The position numbers and the translations under genes are program-made. Below the pieces are notes generated by a model. It saw nothing but the letters and a program-made list of their open reading frames with translations. It ran no database searches and was not told the DNA's origin. From Halopseudomonas xinjiangensis (GTDB lineage: Bacteria > Pseudomonadota > Gammaproteobacteria > Pseudomonadales > Pseudomonadaceae), in NCBI RefSeq assembly GCF_900104945.1, contig NZ_LT629736.1:310001-374000 (forward strand): a DNA stretch of 64,000 nucleotides. Direction: 5' to 3'. Shown here piece by piece: positions 55,708 through 64,000 of the stretch. Position 1 is the first letter of the stretch. The number at the start of each line of letters is the position of its first letter.

Positions 55708-56631
55708 ATGTCGATGGCCGATCGTGATGGTGTTATCTGGTTCGATGGTGAAATGGTGCCGTGGCGCGAGGCCAACGTGCATGTTCTGACGCACACTTTG
55801 CACTACGGCATGGGCGTGTTCGAAGGCGTTCGCGCCTACAACACGCCGGATGGCACGGCGATTTTCCGCTTGCAGGCGCACACCGACCGCCTGTTCGATT
55901 CTGCCAAGATCATGAACATGAGCATTCCCTTCTCCAAGGAAGAGCTCAACGAGGCTCAGCGCGCAGCGGTACGCGAGAACAACCTGAAAAGCGCCTATCT
56001 GCGCCCCATGGTGTTCTTCGGCTCGGAAGGCATGGGCCTGCGCGCCACTGGGTTGAAGGTGCACACCATTGTTGCGGCCTGGGATTGGGGCGCATACATG
56101 GGTCAGGAAGCGCTGGAGGTCGGTATCAAGGTCCGCACCAGCTCGTTCACCCGTCATCACGTGAACATCTCCATGACCCGTGCCAAGGCCAACGGTCATT
56201 ACATCAACTCGATGCTGGCATTGCAGGAAGCGCTGAGTGCTGGCGCCGACGAGGCGCTGTTGCTTGATCCGGAAGGCTATGTAGCGGAAGGCTCCGGTGA
56301 AAACATCTTCATCATCAAGGACGGCGTGATCTACACCCCGGAAGTCACCGCTTGCCTCAACGGGATTACCCGCAACACCATTCTGACGCTGGCGCGTGAG
56401 CACGGCCTGGAGCTGGTGGAAAAGCGCATTACTCGCGATGAGGTGTATATCGCCGATGAGGCTTTCTTTACCGGTACTGCTGCCGAAGTCACGCCGATCC
56501 AGGAGCTGGATAACCGCAAGATCGGCGCTGGCCGTCGTGGCCCGGTTACCGAAAAGCTGCAGAAGGCGTACTTCGATCTGGTCAGCGGGCAAACCCAGGC
56601 ACACGCCGAATGGCGTACGCTGGTCCGCTGA
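55708..56631 (+). CDS. ilvE: Branched-chain amino acid aminotransferase
   Basis: A 307-residue fold-type IV PLP aminotransferase for Leu, Ile and Val. HYGMGVFEGVRAY and the PLP lysine Lys160 (TRAKANGHYINS) are clear, as are EGSGENIFIIKDG and TGTAAEVTPIQELD. I start at the ATG at 55708, which has GGAG nine bases upstream; the ATG at 55693 overlaps that site. The start MSMADRDGVIWFDGEMVPW matches Pseudomonas homologues. A 103-base gap with AGCTTGCAG-like low-complexity sequence separates it from waaF. Confidence 0.96.
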   Translation: MSMADRDGVIWFDGEMVPWREANVHVLTHTLHYGMGVFEGVRAYNTPDGTAIFRLQAHTDRLFDSAKIMNMSIPFSKEELNEAQRAAVRENNLKSAYLRPMVFFGSEGMGLRATGLKVHTIVAAWDWGAYMGQEALEVGIKVRTSSFTRHHVNISMTRAKANGHYINSMLALQEALSAGADEALLLDPEGYVAEGSGENIFIIKDGVIYTPEVTACLNGITRNTILTLAREHGLELVEKRITRDEVYIADEAFFTGTAAEVTPIQELDNRKIGAGRRGPVTEKLQKAYFDLVSGQTQAHAEWRTLVR

Positions 56632-56734
56632 AAGCTCCAGGCGACAAGCCACACGCGGCAGGCTGTGAGAAGCATCTCGCAGCTCGCCGTCTGGCACTTA
56701 CCGCTCGTAACTTGCAGCTTGGCGCTTACCACTT

Positions 56735-57778
56735 ATGAAAATCCTCATTATCGGACCCAGCTGGGTAGGCGACATGGTCATGGCGCAAACCCTGTTCGCC
56801 TGCCTGAAGCAGCGGCACGGGGACTGCACCATCGATGTGCTGGCGCCCGACTGGAGTCGGCCAATTCTCGAGCGCATGCCGGAAGTGCGTCGGGCTCTCA
56901 GTTTTCCGCTGGGCCACGGCGCGCTGGAAATCGGCGAGCGTCGGCGCATCGGTAAGGGCCTCAAGGGGTTGTACGATCAGGCTATCGTGCTACCGAATTC
57001 GCTCAAGTCCGCCCTGGTTCCGTTCTTCGCCGGCACGCCGCAGCGCACCGGCTGGCGCGGCGAGATGCGTTACGGCTTGCTCAACGATGTTCGCGTGCTG
57101 GACAAGGAGCGCTACCCGTTGATGATCGAACGCTTCATGGCGCTCGCCTTCGAGCCAAGCCAGGAACTGACCACACCCTATCCCAGGCCCAGTCTTGCGA
57201 TCGACCCGGCAAGCCGCGACGCGGCGCTGGCGCGCTTCGGTCTTGAGCTGGACCGTCCCGTGCTGGCGCTGTGCCCGGGCGCGGAGTTTGGCGAGTCCAA
57301 GCGCTGGCCTGCCGAGTATTACGCCCAGGTGGCGGACGACAAGATCAGGCTTGGCTGGCAGGTATGGTTGTTCGGCTCGAAAAACGATCATCCGGTCGGC
57401 GAGCAGATTCGCGAGCGACTGGTTCCTGGCCTGCGAGAGGAATCGATCAATCTGGCCGGCGAAACCACGCTGGCGGATGCCATCGACCTGCTTAGCTGCG
57501 CCAGCGCTGTAGTAAGCAACGATTCCGGCCTGATGCACGTTGCCGCAGCGCTGGATCGGCCGTTGGTGTCGGTCTACGGATCCACGTCCCCGGGATTCAC
57601 TCCACCGCTTGCGTCGCAGGTCGAGATCGTGCGGCTCGGTATCGAGTGCAGCCCGTGTTTCGATCGGACCTGTCGATTTGGACATTACAATTGCCTGCGT
57701 GATCTGAACCCGCCGATGGTCATCGATGCACTCGACCGGCTGGTCGGGACACCCCTTGCCGACCCGCAGGGGTTGTGA
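56735..57778 (+). CDS. waaF: LPS heptosyltransferase II
   Basis: A 347-residue GT9 glycosyltransferase that adds the second L-glycero-D-manno-heptose to the LPS inner core at the cytoplasmic face. Signatures are MKILIIGPSWVGDMVMAQTLF at the N-terminus, LCPGAEFGESKRWP, and VVSNDSGLMHVAAALDRPLVSVYGSTSP near the nucleotide-sugar site. Its length is normal. It is the first gene of the tight waaF-waaC-waaG-waaP-kinase series, in which neighbours abut or overlap by a few bases. Confidence 0.96.
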   Translation: MKILIIGPSWVGDMVMAQTLFACLKQRHGDCTIDVLAPDWSRPILERMPEVRRALSFPLGHGALEIGERRRIGKGLKGLYDQAIVLPNSLKSALVPFFAGTPQRTGWRGEMRYGLLNDVRVLDKERYPLMIERFMALAFEPSQELTTPYPRPSLAIDPASRDAALARFGLELDRPVLALCPGAEFGESKRWPAEYYAQVADDKIRLGWQVWLFGSKNDHPVGEQIRERLVPGLREESINLAGETTLADAIDLLSCASAVVSNDSGLMHVAAALDRPLVSVYGSTSPGFTPPLASQVEIVRLGIECSPCFDRTCRFGHYNCLRDLNPPMVIDALDRLVGTPLADPQGL

Positions 57779-57780
57779 CG

Positions 57781-58845
57781 ATGCGTGTGCTACTGATCAA
57801 GACATCGTCCATGGGCGACGTCATCCATACGCTTCCGGCCATCACCGATGCGCGGCAGGCCATCCCCGGTATCCAGTTCGATTGGATCGTCGAGGAAGGC
57901 TTCGCCGAAATTCCCGCCTGGCATCCCGGGGTCGCCGAAGTGATACCGGTCGCCATTCGCCGCTGGCGCAAACATCCGTTGAAAGCGGCATTCAGTGGTG
58001 AGTGGAAACGGTTCAAGGAGCGCGTAGGGGCGACCCGCTATGACGCGATCATTGACGCTCAGGGACTGCTGAAAAGCGCCTGGCTGACGCGCTATGCCGA
58101 GGGTCCGATTATCGGACTGGATCGAGACTCAGCACGTGAGCCAATTGCCAGCCGATTCTACGACGTGCATTGCGACGTTCCCTGGGGTCAGCATGCGGTA
58201 GAGCGGGTGCGGCTGTTGTTTGCCCAGGCGCTGGGTTATCCCGTCCCAGCCGGAATTGGCTGTTACGGGCTCGATCGACAGAAGCTGGCTGGAGAGCCGG
58301 CCCAGCGGCCGTTCGTGCTGTTTCTGCACGGCACCACCTGGGCCAGCAAGCACTGGCCAGAATTGTATTGGAAGCAATTGGCGGAACGCGCCGCGCAAAG
58401 TGGCCTTGAGGTCCGTCTGCCATGGGGGAATGCCAACGAAAAGGCTCGCGCCGAGCGTATCGCCGCAGGCGTGGAAGGCGTTCAAGTGCTGCCGAAGTTA
58501 TCACTGGCCGGTATGGCGCGCATCTTGGCGAGCGCGTCTTCCTGCGTAGCAGTGGACACCGGTCTTGGCCACCTGGCGGCGGCACTGGATGTGCCGACCT
58601 TGTCGCTCTTCGGTCCAACCAATCCGGGACTGACCGGCGCGTACGGATTTGCCCAGGTGCATCTGGCCAGCGACTACCCTTCCTGCACGCCGTGTCTGCA
58701 GAAAACCTGCACCTATCAGCCCACGCCGGAGGAAGCTCGCCGGTTCGACCTCAAGCGTGAGCAGCCGCTATGCTTCACCCGACTAAACCCTGACAGGGTA
58801 TTTGCCGAGCTCGAAACCCTGTTGCTGGACAAGCGAGCTTACTGA
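57781..58845 (+). CDS. waaC: LPS heptosyltransferase I
   Basis: A 354-residue GT9 enzyme that adds the first heptose to Kdo2-lipid A. Signatures are MRVLLIKTSSMGDVIHTLPAITDA, LFLHGTTWASKHWPE and CVAVDTGLGHLAAALDVPTLSLFGPTNP. The ATG at 57781 follows the waaF stop by two bases; a GTG at 57775 overlapping the waaF stop is an alternative. Its last base is the first base of the waaG start. Confidence 0.96.
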   Translation: MRVLLIKTSSMGDVIHTLPAITDARQAIPGIQFDWIVEEGFAEIPAWHPGVAEVIPVAIRRWRKHPLKAAFSGEWKRFKERVGATRYDAIIDAQGLLKSAWLTRYAEGPIIGLDRDSAREPIASRFYDVHCDVPWGQHAVERVRLLFAQALGYPVPAGIGCYGLDRQKLAGEPAQRPFVLFLHGTTWASKHWPELYWKQLAERAAQSGLEVRLPWGNANEKARAERIAAGVEGVQVLPKLSLAGMARILASASSCVAVDTGLGHLAAALDVPTLSLFGPTNPGLTGAYGFAQVHLASDYPSCTPCLQKTCTYQPTPEEARRFDLKREQPLCFTRLNPDRVFAELETLLLDKRAY

Positions 58846-59963
58846 TGCAGTTGGCGTTCATCCTCTACAAATACTTCCCCTTCGGCGGCTTGCAGCGCGA
58901 CTTCATGCGCATTGCCAAGATTTGCCAGCAACGCGGGCATGCCATCCGCGTCTATACGCTCATATGGGAGGGCGACGTACCCGAGGGTTTCGATGTGGTC
59001 GTGGCGCCGGTCAAGGCGCTTTCCAACCATCGACGCAACGAGAAATTCACCGCGTGGGTGCAGGCGGATCTGGCGCGGCGCCCCGCTGATAGAGTCGTCG
59101 GATTCAACAAGATGCCGGGGCTGGACGTGTATTACGCGGCGGACCCCTGCTTCGAAGACAAGGCGCAAACCTTACGTAACCCGCTGTATCGCTATAGCCC
59201 GCGGTATCGCCATTTCGCCGAATACGAGCGAGCCGTGTTTTCGCCGAATTCGGCCACCGCGATTTTGATGATCTCGGATATCCAGCAACCCCTGTTCATG
59301 AAGCACTACCGAACGCCGGCCGAACGCTTTCATATGCTCCCGCCGGGCATCGCCGCGGATCGCCGGGCGCCACCAAATGCGAGCGAGATCCGGGCCGAAT
59401 TCCGCCGCGAATTCGGTCTCGGCTCGGACCTGCTGCTGGTACAGATCGGCTCGGGCTTCAAAACCAAGGGTCTGGATCGATCGATTCGCGCGCTGGCCGG
59501 GTTGCCACGAGCCCTGCGCAAGCGCACCCGTCTGATGGTGATAGGGCAGGACGATCCGAAGTCGTTTCAGCTGCTGGCCAAGGCGCAAGGGGTCAGCGAA
59601 CAGGTGCATATTCTCAACGGTCGCGATGACGTCCCACGCTTTCTTCTGGGCGCCGACTTGCTGATTCATCCTGCCTATAACGAGAACACCGGTACGGTTC
59701 TGCTAGAAGCGCTGGTCGCCGGACTGCCGGTACTGGTCACCGATGTGTGCGGCTACGCGCGCTATATCGAAGAAGCTGACTGCGGTCTGGTGTTGCCCGG
59801 ACCGTTCGATCAGCGACGGCTCAACGAGTATCTCGAAAAGATGCTCAAGGACGAAGGGGCCCGCAGCCGTTGGCACCAAAACGCGCTGGAGTTCGCCGAT
59901 CAGGCGGATCTTTACAGCCTGCCCGAGCGAGCGGCGGACGTTATTCTCGGGGAACGTTCATGA
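58845..59963 (+). CDS. waaG: LPS core glycosyltransferase WaaG (GT4)
   Basis: A 372-residue GT-B fold enzyme; WaaG homologues add the first outer-core sugar (a galactosamine-type residue in P. aeruginosa) to heptose II. The N-terminus is MQLAFILYKYFPFGGLQRDFMRIA. The C-terminal donor domain holds VQIGSGFKTKGLDRSIRAL and the EX7E-like stretch HPAYNENTGTVLLEALVAGLPVLVT. It overlaps waaC by one base and waaP by ATGA. Confidence 0.95.
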   Translation: MQLAFILYKYFPFGGLQRDFMRIAKICQQRGHAIRVYTLIWEGDVPEGFDVVVAPVKALSNHRRNEKFTAWVQADLARRPADRVVGFNKMPGLDVYYAADPCFEDKAQTLRNPLYRYSPRYRHFAEYERAVFSPNSATAILMISDIQQPLFMKHYRTPAERFHMLPPGIAADRRAPPNASEIRAEFRREFGLGSDLLLVQIGSGFKTKGLDRSIRALAGLPRALRKRTRLMVIGQDDPKSFQLLAKAQGVSEQVHILNGRDDVPRFLLGADLLIHPAYNENTGTVLLEALVAGLPVLVTDVCGYARYIEEADCGLVLPGPFDQRRLNEYLEKMLKDEGARSRWHQNALEFADQADLYSLPERAADVILGERS

Positions 59964-60775
59964 AATTGATACTCGACGAGCCTTTCCGCAGCTTGTGGGC
60001 AGGCCGTGATGCCTTTGCCGAGGTGGAGGCGTTGCAGGGAGAAGTATTTCGCGAACTTGAGGCGAGGCGCACGTTGCGTACCGAGATCGATGGGCGCGGA
60101 TATTTCGTCAAGATCCACCGCGGCGTCGGTTGGGGTGAGATCGCCAAGAACTGGCTGACCGCCAAGGCGCCGGTGCTGGGCGCTGGCCAGGAATGGCGAG
60201 CGATACGGGCACTGCAGGACGCAGGCGTGCCGACCATGACCGCCGTAGCCTATGGCGAAAAAGGCCGTAATCCCGCCACGCAGCACTCGTTCATCATCAC
60301 CGAAGAGTTGGCACCGACCATCAGCCTGGAAGACTTCACCGGTCACTGGCTGAGCAACCCGCCCGCGCCGGCGCTCAAGTACGCGCTGATCCATGCCGTG
60401 GCAGACATGGCCGGACGCATGCACCGCGCAGGGGTCAACCATCGCGATTTCTATATCTGCCATTTTCTTCTGAATATCGCTGAAGAGCCTCGTGCGGATC
60501 ATCTGCCGTTGTCGCTGATCGACTTGCATCGGGCCCAGGTTCGTCACGCCGTACCGCGCCGCTGGCGCGACAAGGATCTGGCCGGGCTGTACTTTTCGGC
60601 GCTGGGTATCGGCCTGACGAATCGCGACAAGCTGCGCTTTCTGAAGACCTATTTCCGCAAGCCGATCCGGCAGATCGTGATCGAAGAAGCGGTGTTGCTG
60701 GCGATGCTCGAACGCAAGGCCGCCCGGCTGCAGACGCGATTCGAACGCAAGTACGCGCCGGGGCGGGGTGAATGA
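59960..60775 (+). CDS. waaP: LPS core heptose(I) kinase WaaP (RfaP)
   Basis: A 271-residue protein-kinase-like enzyme that phosphorylates heptose I of the inner core, needed for outer-membrane integrity in Pseudomonas. The ATG at 59960 (ATGA overlap with waaG) gives MKLILDEPFRSLW; an earlier in-frame start lies inside waaG. Kinase residues are Lys51 (YFVKIHRG), the catalytic HRD at 161-163 (VNHRDFYICHFLL) and the metal-binding Asp in LIDLHRAQ. The next kinase gene overlaps its stop. Confidence 0.95.
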   Translation: MKLILDEPFRSLWAGRDAFAEVEALQGEVFRELEARRTLRTEIDGRGYFVKIHRGVGWGEIAKNWLTAKAPVLGAGQEWRAIRALQDAGVPTMTAVAYGEKGRNPATQHSFIITEELAPTISLEDFTGHWLSNPPAPALKYALIHAVADMAGRMHRAGVNHRDFYICHFLLNIAEEPRADHLPLSLIDLHRAQVRHAVPRRWRDKDLAGLYFSALGIGLTNRDKLRFLKTYFRKPIRQIVIEEAVLLAMLERKAARLQTRFERKYAPGRGE

Positions 60776-61518
60776 AGCGTTGGACATTGAACCCGGAGTA
60801 CGCAACTGGAGACAGCGGACTAGCGTTCGCTGATCTGGACTCGGTATTCGCTCTCGGTGGCGAGGCGATTACTCAGGACCCGCTGAGTACCGTACATCGG
60901 GTATGGGTAGGCGACCGGCACTACTATGTGAAGCGGTATACCAGCGCCGGCAAGAACCTGCGTCGGTATCTCGGCAGGCCGCGGATCAAGGCCGAATGGG
61001 AGAATCTGCTGAACTTTCACGCGTGGGGTATCCCCTCGGCGGTCGTGGTCGGCTTCGGCCTGGAGCGGCGCGACGGCCGCTTCCATCGAGGCGCCCTGAT
61101 CACCCAGGAGTTGAGCGGAACCGACGATCTGGCGCGGATCGCCCGCAGCGGCGATGCGAGACTGAGCGACGGACGCTGGGTCGCGCATGTTTCCAGGCAG
61201 ATTGCCGATGCCACCCGCATGATGCACGAGCAGGGCTTCGCGCATAACGATCTGAAGTGGCGCAATATTCTGGTCGATACCAAGGTATACCCGGACGTCT
61301 ATCTGATTGATTGCCCCGGCGGCAGCTTCTGGTGGGGCCCGATGCTGGAATACCGCATCATCAAGGATCTCGCCTGCCTCGATAAGCTTGGCAAGCAGAA
61401 GCTCAGCCGGAGCCAGCGTTTGCGCTTCTACCGCTGGTACGTGGGGGAGCGTCCGCTCGATTCCTCGGACCGCAAACGCATCGCTGCGGTGCTGCGTTTC
61501 TTCGAGGGTCGTGAATGA
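60772..61518 (+). CDS. LPS kinase InaA-family protein (second kinase of the cluster)
   Basis: A 248-residue small kinase-fold protein. The ATP-contact lysine is likely Lys54 (YYVKRYTS). The catalytic loop is HNDLKWRN (158-165) with Asp160, and the metal-binding site is LIDCPGG. All canonical residues are present, so it should be active on a core sugar or related substrate. It overlaps waaP and the next gene by four bases (ATGA), and corresponds to the PA5008-type gene of the P. aeruginosa core operon as I remember it. The exact phosphorylation site is unknown to me. Confidence 0.88.
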   Translation: MKRWTLNPEYATGDSGLAFADLDSVFALGGEAITQDPLSTVHRVWVGDRHYYVKRYTSAGKNLRRYLGRPRIKAEWENLLNFHAWGIPSAVVVGFGLERRDGRFHRGALITQELSGTDDLARIARSGDARLSDGRWVAHVSRQIADATRMMHEQGFAHNDLKWRNILVDTKVYPDVYLIDCPGGSFWWGPMLEYRIIKDLACLDKLGKQKLSRSQRLRFYRWYVGERPLDSSDRKRIAAVLRFFEGRE

Positions 61519-62282
61519 AGTCACCGTTCATTGCCGTCAATGCCCGGGAAGTGCTGCGCAGGCACGGTCTCGATAGCTTCGAAGCACTCTGGGCATTACG
61601 GCTCGGAGAGACGCCCTCGACGCCGCGCGGCGCCGGCTGGAGCAGCGTTCATCGGCTAGAACTGGATGATATCAACGGCAGAACGCAGGCGTTCTACCTC
61701 AAGCGCCAGGAAAACCATCTCCACAGATCTCTGGTTCATCCGCAGGGCGAACTGACCTTCGCGCGCGAATTTCGGTCGATCCAGACATACGCCCACGCTG
61801 GCATACCGGCACTTGAAGTGGCGTTCTTCTACGAAACCTCTCGGCCCGGCGAGCAGAGGGCTATCCTCATGACCCGAGCGCTGGATGCCTACGAGCCGCT
61901 GACCGTCTGGCTTGACCGCTGGGGCTCGCTGAGCCCGTCGCAGCGTGAAGATCTGATTCGCGCAACGGCAGCTTTGATACGTTCCTTGCACAGCGCTGGT
62001 AAGGTGCATAACAACCTTTACCCACGGCATATTTTTCTCAAGCTGGATGGTGACGGTGCAGGCGCACGGCTGATTGATCTTGAGCGCACGCGTTCGGCCT
62101 GGTGGGGCGAACGAGACCGGGTAAGGGAGCTGACGACGCTGCTGCTGCGCTGCGAGCCGGCCAGCCGTACCCAGCGGCTGCGCTTTCTTCTGGCCTACCT
62201 CGGGCTGGTCAGGCTTGACGGCGAAGGGCGCGCACTGGCCCGTCGCATCGACGCGCGATACCGGATGAGGACAGGACGATGA
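61515..62282 (+). CDS. InaA-family kinase-like protein, possible pseudokinase
   Basis: A 255-residue kinase-fold protein of the same family. The catalytic loop reads HNNLYPRH (165-172), so the usual HxD aspartate is Asn167 and the later Asn is His172. The ATP-contact lysine (FYLKRQEN) and the metal-binding Asp188 (LIDLERTR) remain. It overlaps both neighbours by four bases. In P. aeruginosa the equivalent (PA5007 type) lies at the same place. It could be inactive and regulatory, or use an altered mechanism. Confidence 0.85.
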   Translation: MKSPFIAVNAREVLRRHGLDSFEALWALRLGETPSTPRGAGWSSVHRLELDDINGRTQAFYLKRQENHLHRSLVHPQGELTFAREFRSIQTYAHAGIPALEVAFFYETSRPGEQRAILMTRALDAYEPLTVWLDRWGSLSPSQREDLIRATAALIRSLHSAGKVHNNLYPRHIFLKLDGDGAGARLIDLERTRSAWWGERDRVRELTTLLLRCEPASRTQRLRFLLAYLGLVRLDGEGRALARRIDARYRMRTGR

Positions 62283-63700
62283 AGCAGGTCGACATGTTGC
62301 GCCGGGCTGGCCGTCAACCACCGTTGCCATTGCATCTGCAGTTGCAGGGAGCACGCACCGTTCACCTGACCGGTTGGCTGCGGATACTGCCCGGCAAGCG
62401 CCTGGTCGGCGAAGGCCGGCTCGACGGGGAGCGGGTGCTGGTGAAATTATTCATTGCCCGTGGCTCTGCTCGACACTTCGAACGTGAGCTTGCAGGAATC
62501 GAAGCGCTGCTGGGTGCAGACATTCCCACGCCGGAGCTGCTGGCAACCGGTGCGCTGGCCGGAGGCGGTTGCTTCATGGCGACGAGATTTATTGAAAACG
62601 CCGAAACCCTGCAGGCCCGCTGGGAAGCCGCGCAGCCGGCAGATCCCGGTTCTGAACCAGCCTTTGGCATCGTTTCCGAAGCGGTCGAGGCTGTCGCGCT
62701 TCTGCATCAGAAGGGGCTGGTACAGACCGATATGCATCTGGGCAACTTCCTGATGCAACACGACACTTTGTACGTCATCGACGGCGATGCGATCGAGGCG
62801 CATGGCGACGCTGCTCTACCTGCCGCCGTGGCCCAGCACAATCTGGCTTTGCTCCTGGGCCAGCTGCCGCCGGACTGGGATGCCTGCCGTGGACAGCTGC
62901 TTGAAAGGTATCTGCAGGTTAACCCGGCACATGCGCTCGCCGAAGAGCAAGTTGCCTCCGATGTCGACAAAGTGCGTCAGCGGCGCCTGGCCGATTATCT
63001 GGGTAAAGCGATAAGGGACTGTACCTTGTTCGCAGTGCAGCGCAGCTGGACCCGATTCGTCGCCGTGCCTCGAGATGACGCGTCCCGCATGTCATCGATA
63101 ATCAAGGATCCGGACTGCGCATTCGACGGCACCTTGCTCAAGGACGGTGGCAGCAGTACCGTGGCAACCACCATGGTTGATGCCAATCTGGTGGTGGTGA
63201 AACGTTACAACATCAAGGGCTTTTCCCACTGGCTAAAACGCTTTTGGCGGCCAAGCCGGGCCTGGCACTCCTGGCTCGCTGCCCATCGCCTGCTATTCCT
63301 CGGCATCGCCACCCCCAAGCCGCTGGGCATGATCGAAAGTCGGTTTGGCCCGCTGCGTCGCAAAGCATGGCTGGTGACCGAGTATTGCGCTGGGCAGGAC
63401 CTGCTGACCGTGCTTGGGTCCGAAGGAGAGCGATTACCCGATAAGGCCCTGAAAGCGGCATTGCTTCGCACGGTCAATGCCCTGGTGGCGCAGCAGATAA
63501 GCCACGGCGATTTCAAGGCGACCAATCTCATCTGGAACGGCGAAGACCTGGTCCTCATCGACCTGGATGCCATGCAGGCCCACCCCAAGCGGCGAGGGTG
63601 GCAGAAGGCCTGGCAGCGAGACCGTGCGCGACTGGTGCGCAATTGGCCGGCGCGCAGCCCCCTTGCGCGTTGGCTGGAAGAGCATTTGCCAACGGGCTGA
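62279..63700 (+). CDS. Tandem two-kinase-domain protein of the LPS core cluster
   Basis: A 473-residue protein made of two kinase-like domains. Domain 1 (about 30-260) has Lys56 (VLVKLFIA), catalytic-loop QTDMHLGN (Asp151) and VIDGDAIE (Asp168). Domain 2 (about 285-470) has Lys308 (VVVKRYNI), HGDFKATN (Asp411, Asn416) and LIDLDAM (Asp428). Both keep the key residues, so both may be active. It overlaps the preceding kinase gene and ends the tight run; 130 bases follow before the carbamoyltransferase. It resembles the PA5006-type gene of P. aeruginosa. Its substrate is unknown. Confidence 0.87.
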   Translation: MKQVDMLRRAGRQPPLPLHLQLQGARTVHLTGWLRILPGKRLVGEGRLDGERVLVKLFIARGSARHFERELAGIEALLGADIPTPELLATGALAGGGCFMATRFIENAETLQARWEAAQPADPGSEPAFGIVSEAVEAVALLHQKGLVQTDMHLGNFLMQHDTLYVIDGDAIEAHGDAALPAAVAQHNLALLLGQLPPDWDACRGQLLERYLQVNPAHALAEEQVASDVDKVRQRRLADYLGKAIRDCTLFAVQRSWTRFVAVPRDDASRMSSIIKDPDCAFDGTLLKDGGSSTVATTMVDANLVVVKRYNIKGFSHWLKRFWRPSRAWHSWLAAHRLLFLGIATPKPLGMIESRFGPLRRKAWLVTEYCAGQDLLTVLGSEGERLPDKALKAALLRTVNALVAQQISHGDFKATNLIWNGEDLVLIDLDAMQAHPKRRGWQKAWQRDRARLVRNWPARSPLARWLEEHLPTG

Positions 63701-63830
63701 ACTGCGGCGAATGCGGGCTAACGAAAGCCCGCTTTCAGCCGGTATACTTTCGCTTTTCGCGGCCGACATCCGATGCACATTTTCGCGCTGCATCGAACCA
63801 CGGTCGAAACGGATATGAGGCGGCAATACA

Positions 63831-64000
63831 GTGGCACTGACTATTCTCGGACTTTCAGGCGCATTGAGTCACGATCCCTCGGCTGCCCTCTACATCGACG
63901 GCAAGCTCATTGCTGCGGTGGAGGAGGAGCGCTTCGTGCGCGACAAGCATGCCAAGAACCGCATGCCTTACGAGTCCGCCAAGTTCTGTCTGGAGCAGGC
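63831..64000 (+). CDS. NodU/CmcH-type carbamoyltransferase (5' end only)
   Basis: A GTG start with GAGGCGG about nine bases upstream opens VALTILGLSGALSHDPSAAL, YIDGKLIAAVEEERFVRDKHAKN and MPYESAKFCLEQ. This is the N-terminus of carbamoyltransferases of the NodU/CmcH family, with the SHDPSAAL motif. In P. aeruginosa the equivalent gene (PA5005) lies at the same place, and carbamoylation of core heptose II is known there. Only the first 56 codons are in the window. Confidence 0.9.
   Translation, partial: MALTILGLSGALSHDPSAALYIDGKLIAAVEEERFVRDKHAKNRMPYESAKFCLEQ

Overview
The window is about 61% GC chromosomal DNA from a member of the Pseudomonadaceae (Pseudomonas sensu lato; a Halopseudomonas- or Stutzerimonas-like genome would fit). 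The evidence is gene content and order: divergent pilBCD/pilA, thiO-pilRS-bamD-rluD-pgeF-clpB, radA-PilZ (MapZ type), morA-glyA, and aceF-aceE-glnE-ilvE-waaFCGP-kinases-carbamoyltransferase all resemble the P. aeruginosa arrangement as I remember it. REP-like elements of the Pseudomonas type are also present. Almost all of the sequence is core genome; I see no prophage, CRISPR array, intact IS element, rRNA or tRNA gene.

Layout. 0-5.3 kb: yacG (cut by the window edge), coaE, pilD, pilC and pilB on the minus strand, with pilA divergent behind a sigma-54 promoter. 5.3-7.6 kb: a decayed, duplicated accessory patch, a small periplasmic protein gene and an orphan periplasmic adaptor. 7.9-15.6 kb: a divergent class A PBP-like protein, an AraC regulator, a Ca/Na antiporter, a HemD-like protein and an amidase. 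15.8-25.3 kb: a Lon-like protease, then an unusual non-coding region with two inverted DnaA-box pairs, UPF0114, rlmG, mscL, polyphosphate:AMP phosphotransferase, an EAL phosphodiesterase, radA and a PilZ protein. 25.4-38.7 kb: ettA, a MorA-like GGDEF/EAL protein, glyA, a solute-binding protein, a DUF898/M48 protease pair, mqo and thiO. 38.7-47.9 kb: pilR/pilS, a PP0621-type small protein, bamD, rluD, pgeF, and clpB behind a heat-shock promoter. 48-64 kb: aceF/aceE divergent from glnE, then ilvE, and a tightly overlapping LPS inner-core operon (waaF, waaC, waaG, waaP and three more kinase-fold genes), ending in the start of a carbamoyltransferase.

Functional links. Type IV pili are represented by the structural/assembly genes (pilABCD) and, 35 kb away, by their two-component regulators PilS/PilR, which act through the sigma-54 promoter seen in front of pilA. 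Three c-di-GMP proteins (EAL, PilZ, GGDEF-EAL) lie within 9 kb. The LPS operon carries core-heptose transferases and four kinase-fold proteins with six kinase-like domains counted conservatively as five, one of which lacks the canonical catalytic Asp. The least explained parts are the 18.2-18.9 kb non-coding region, the duplicated decayed unit at 5.3-6.0 kb, and the DUF898/M48 pair.
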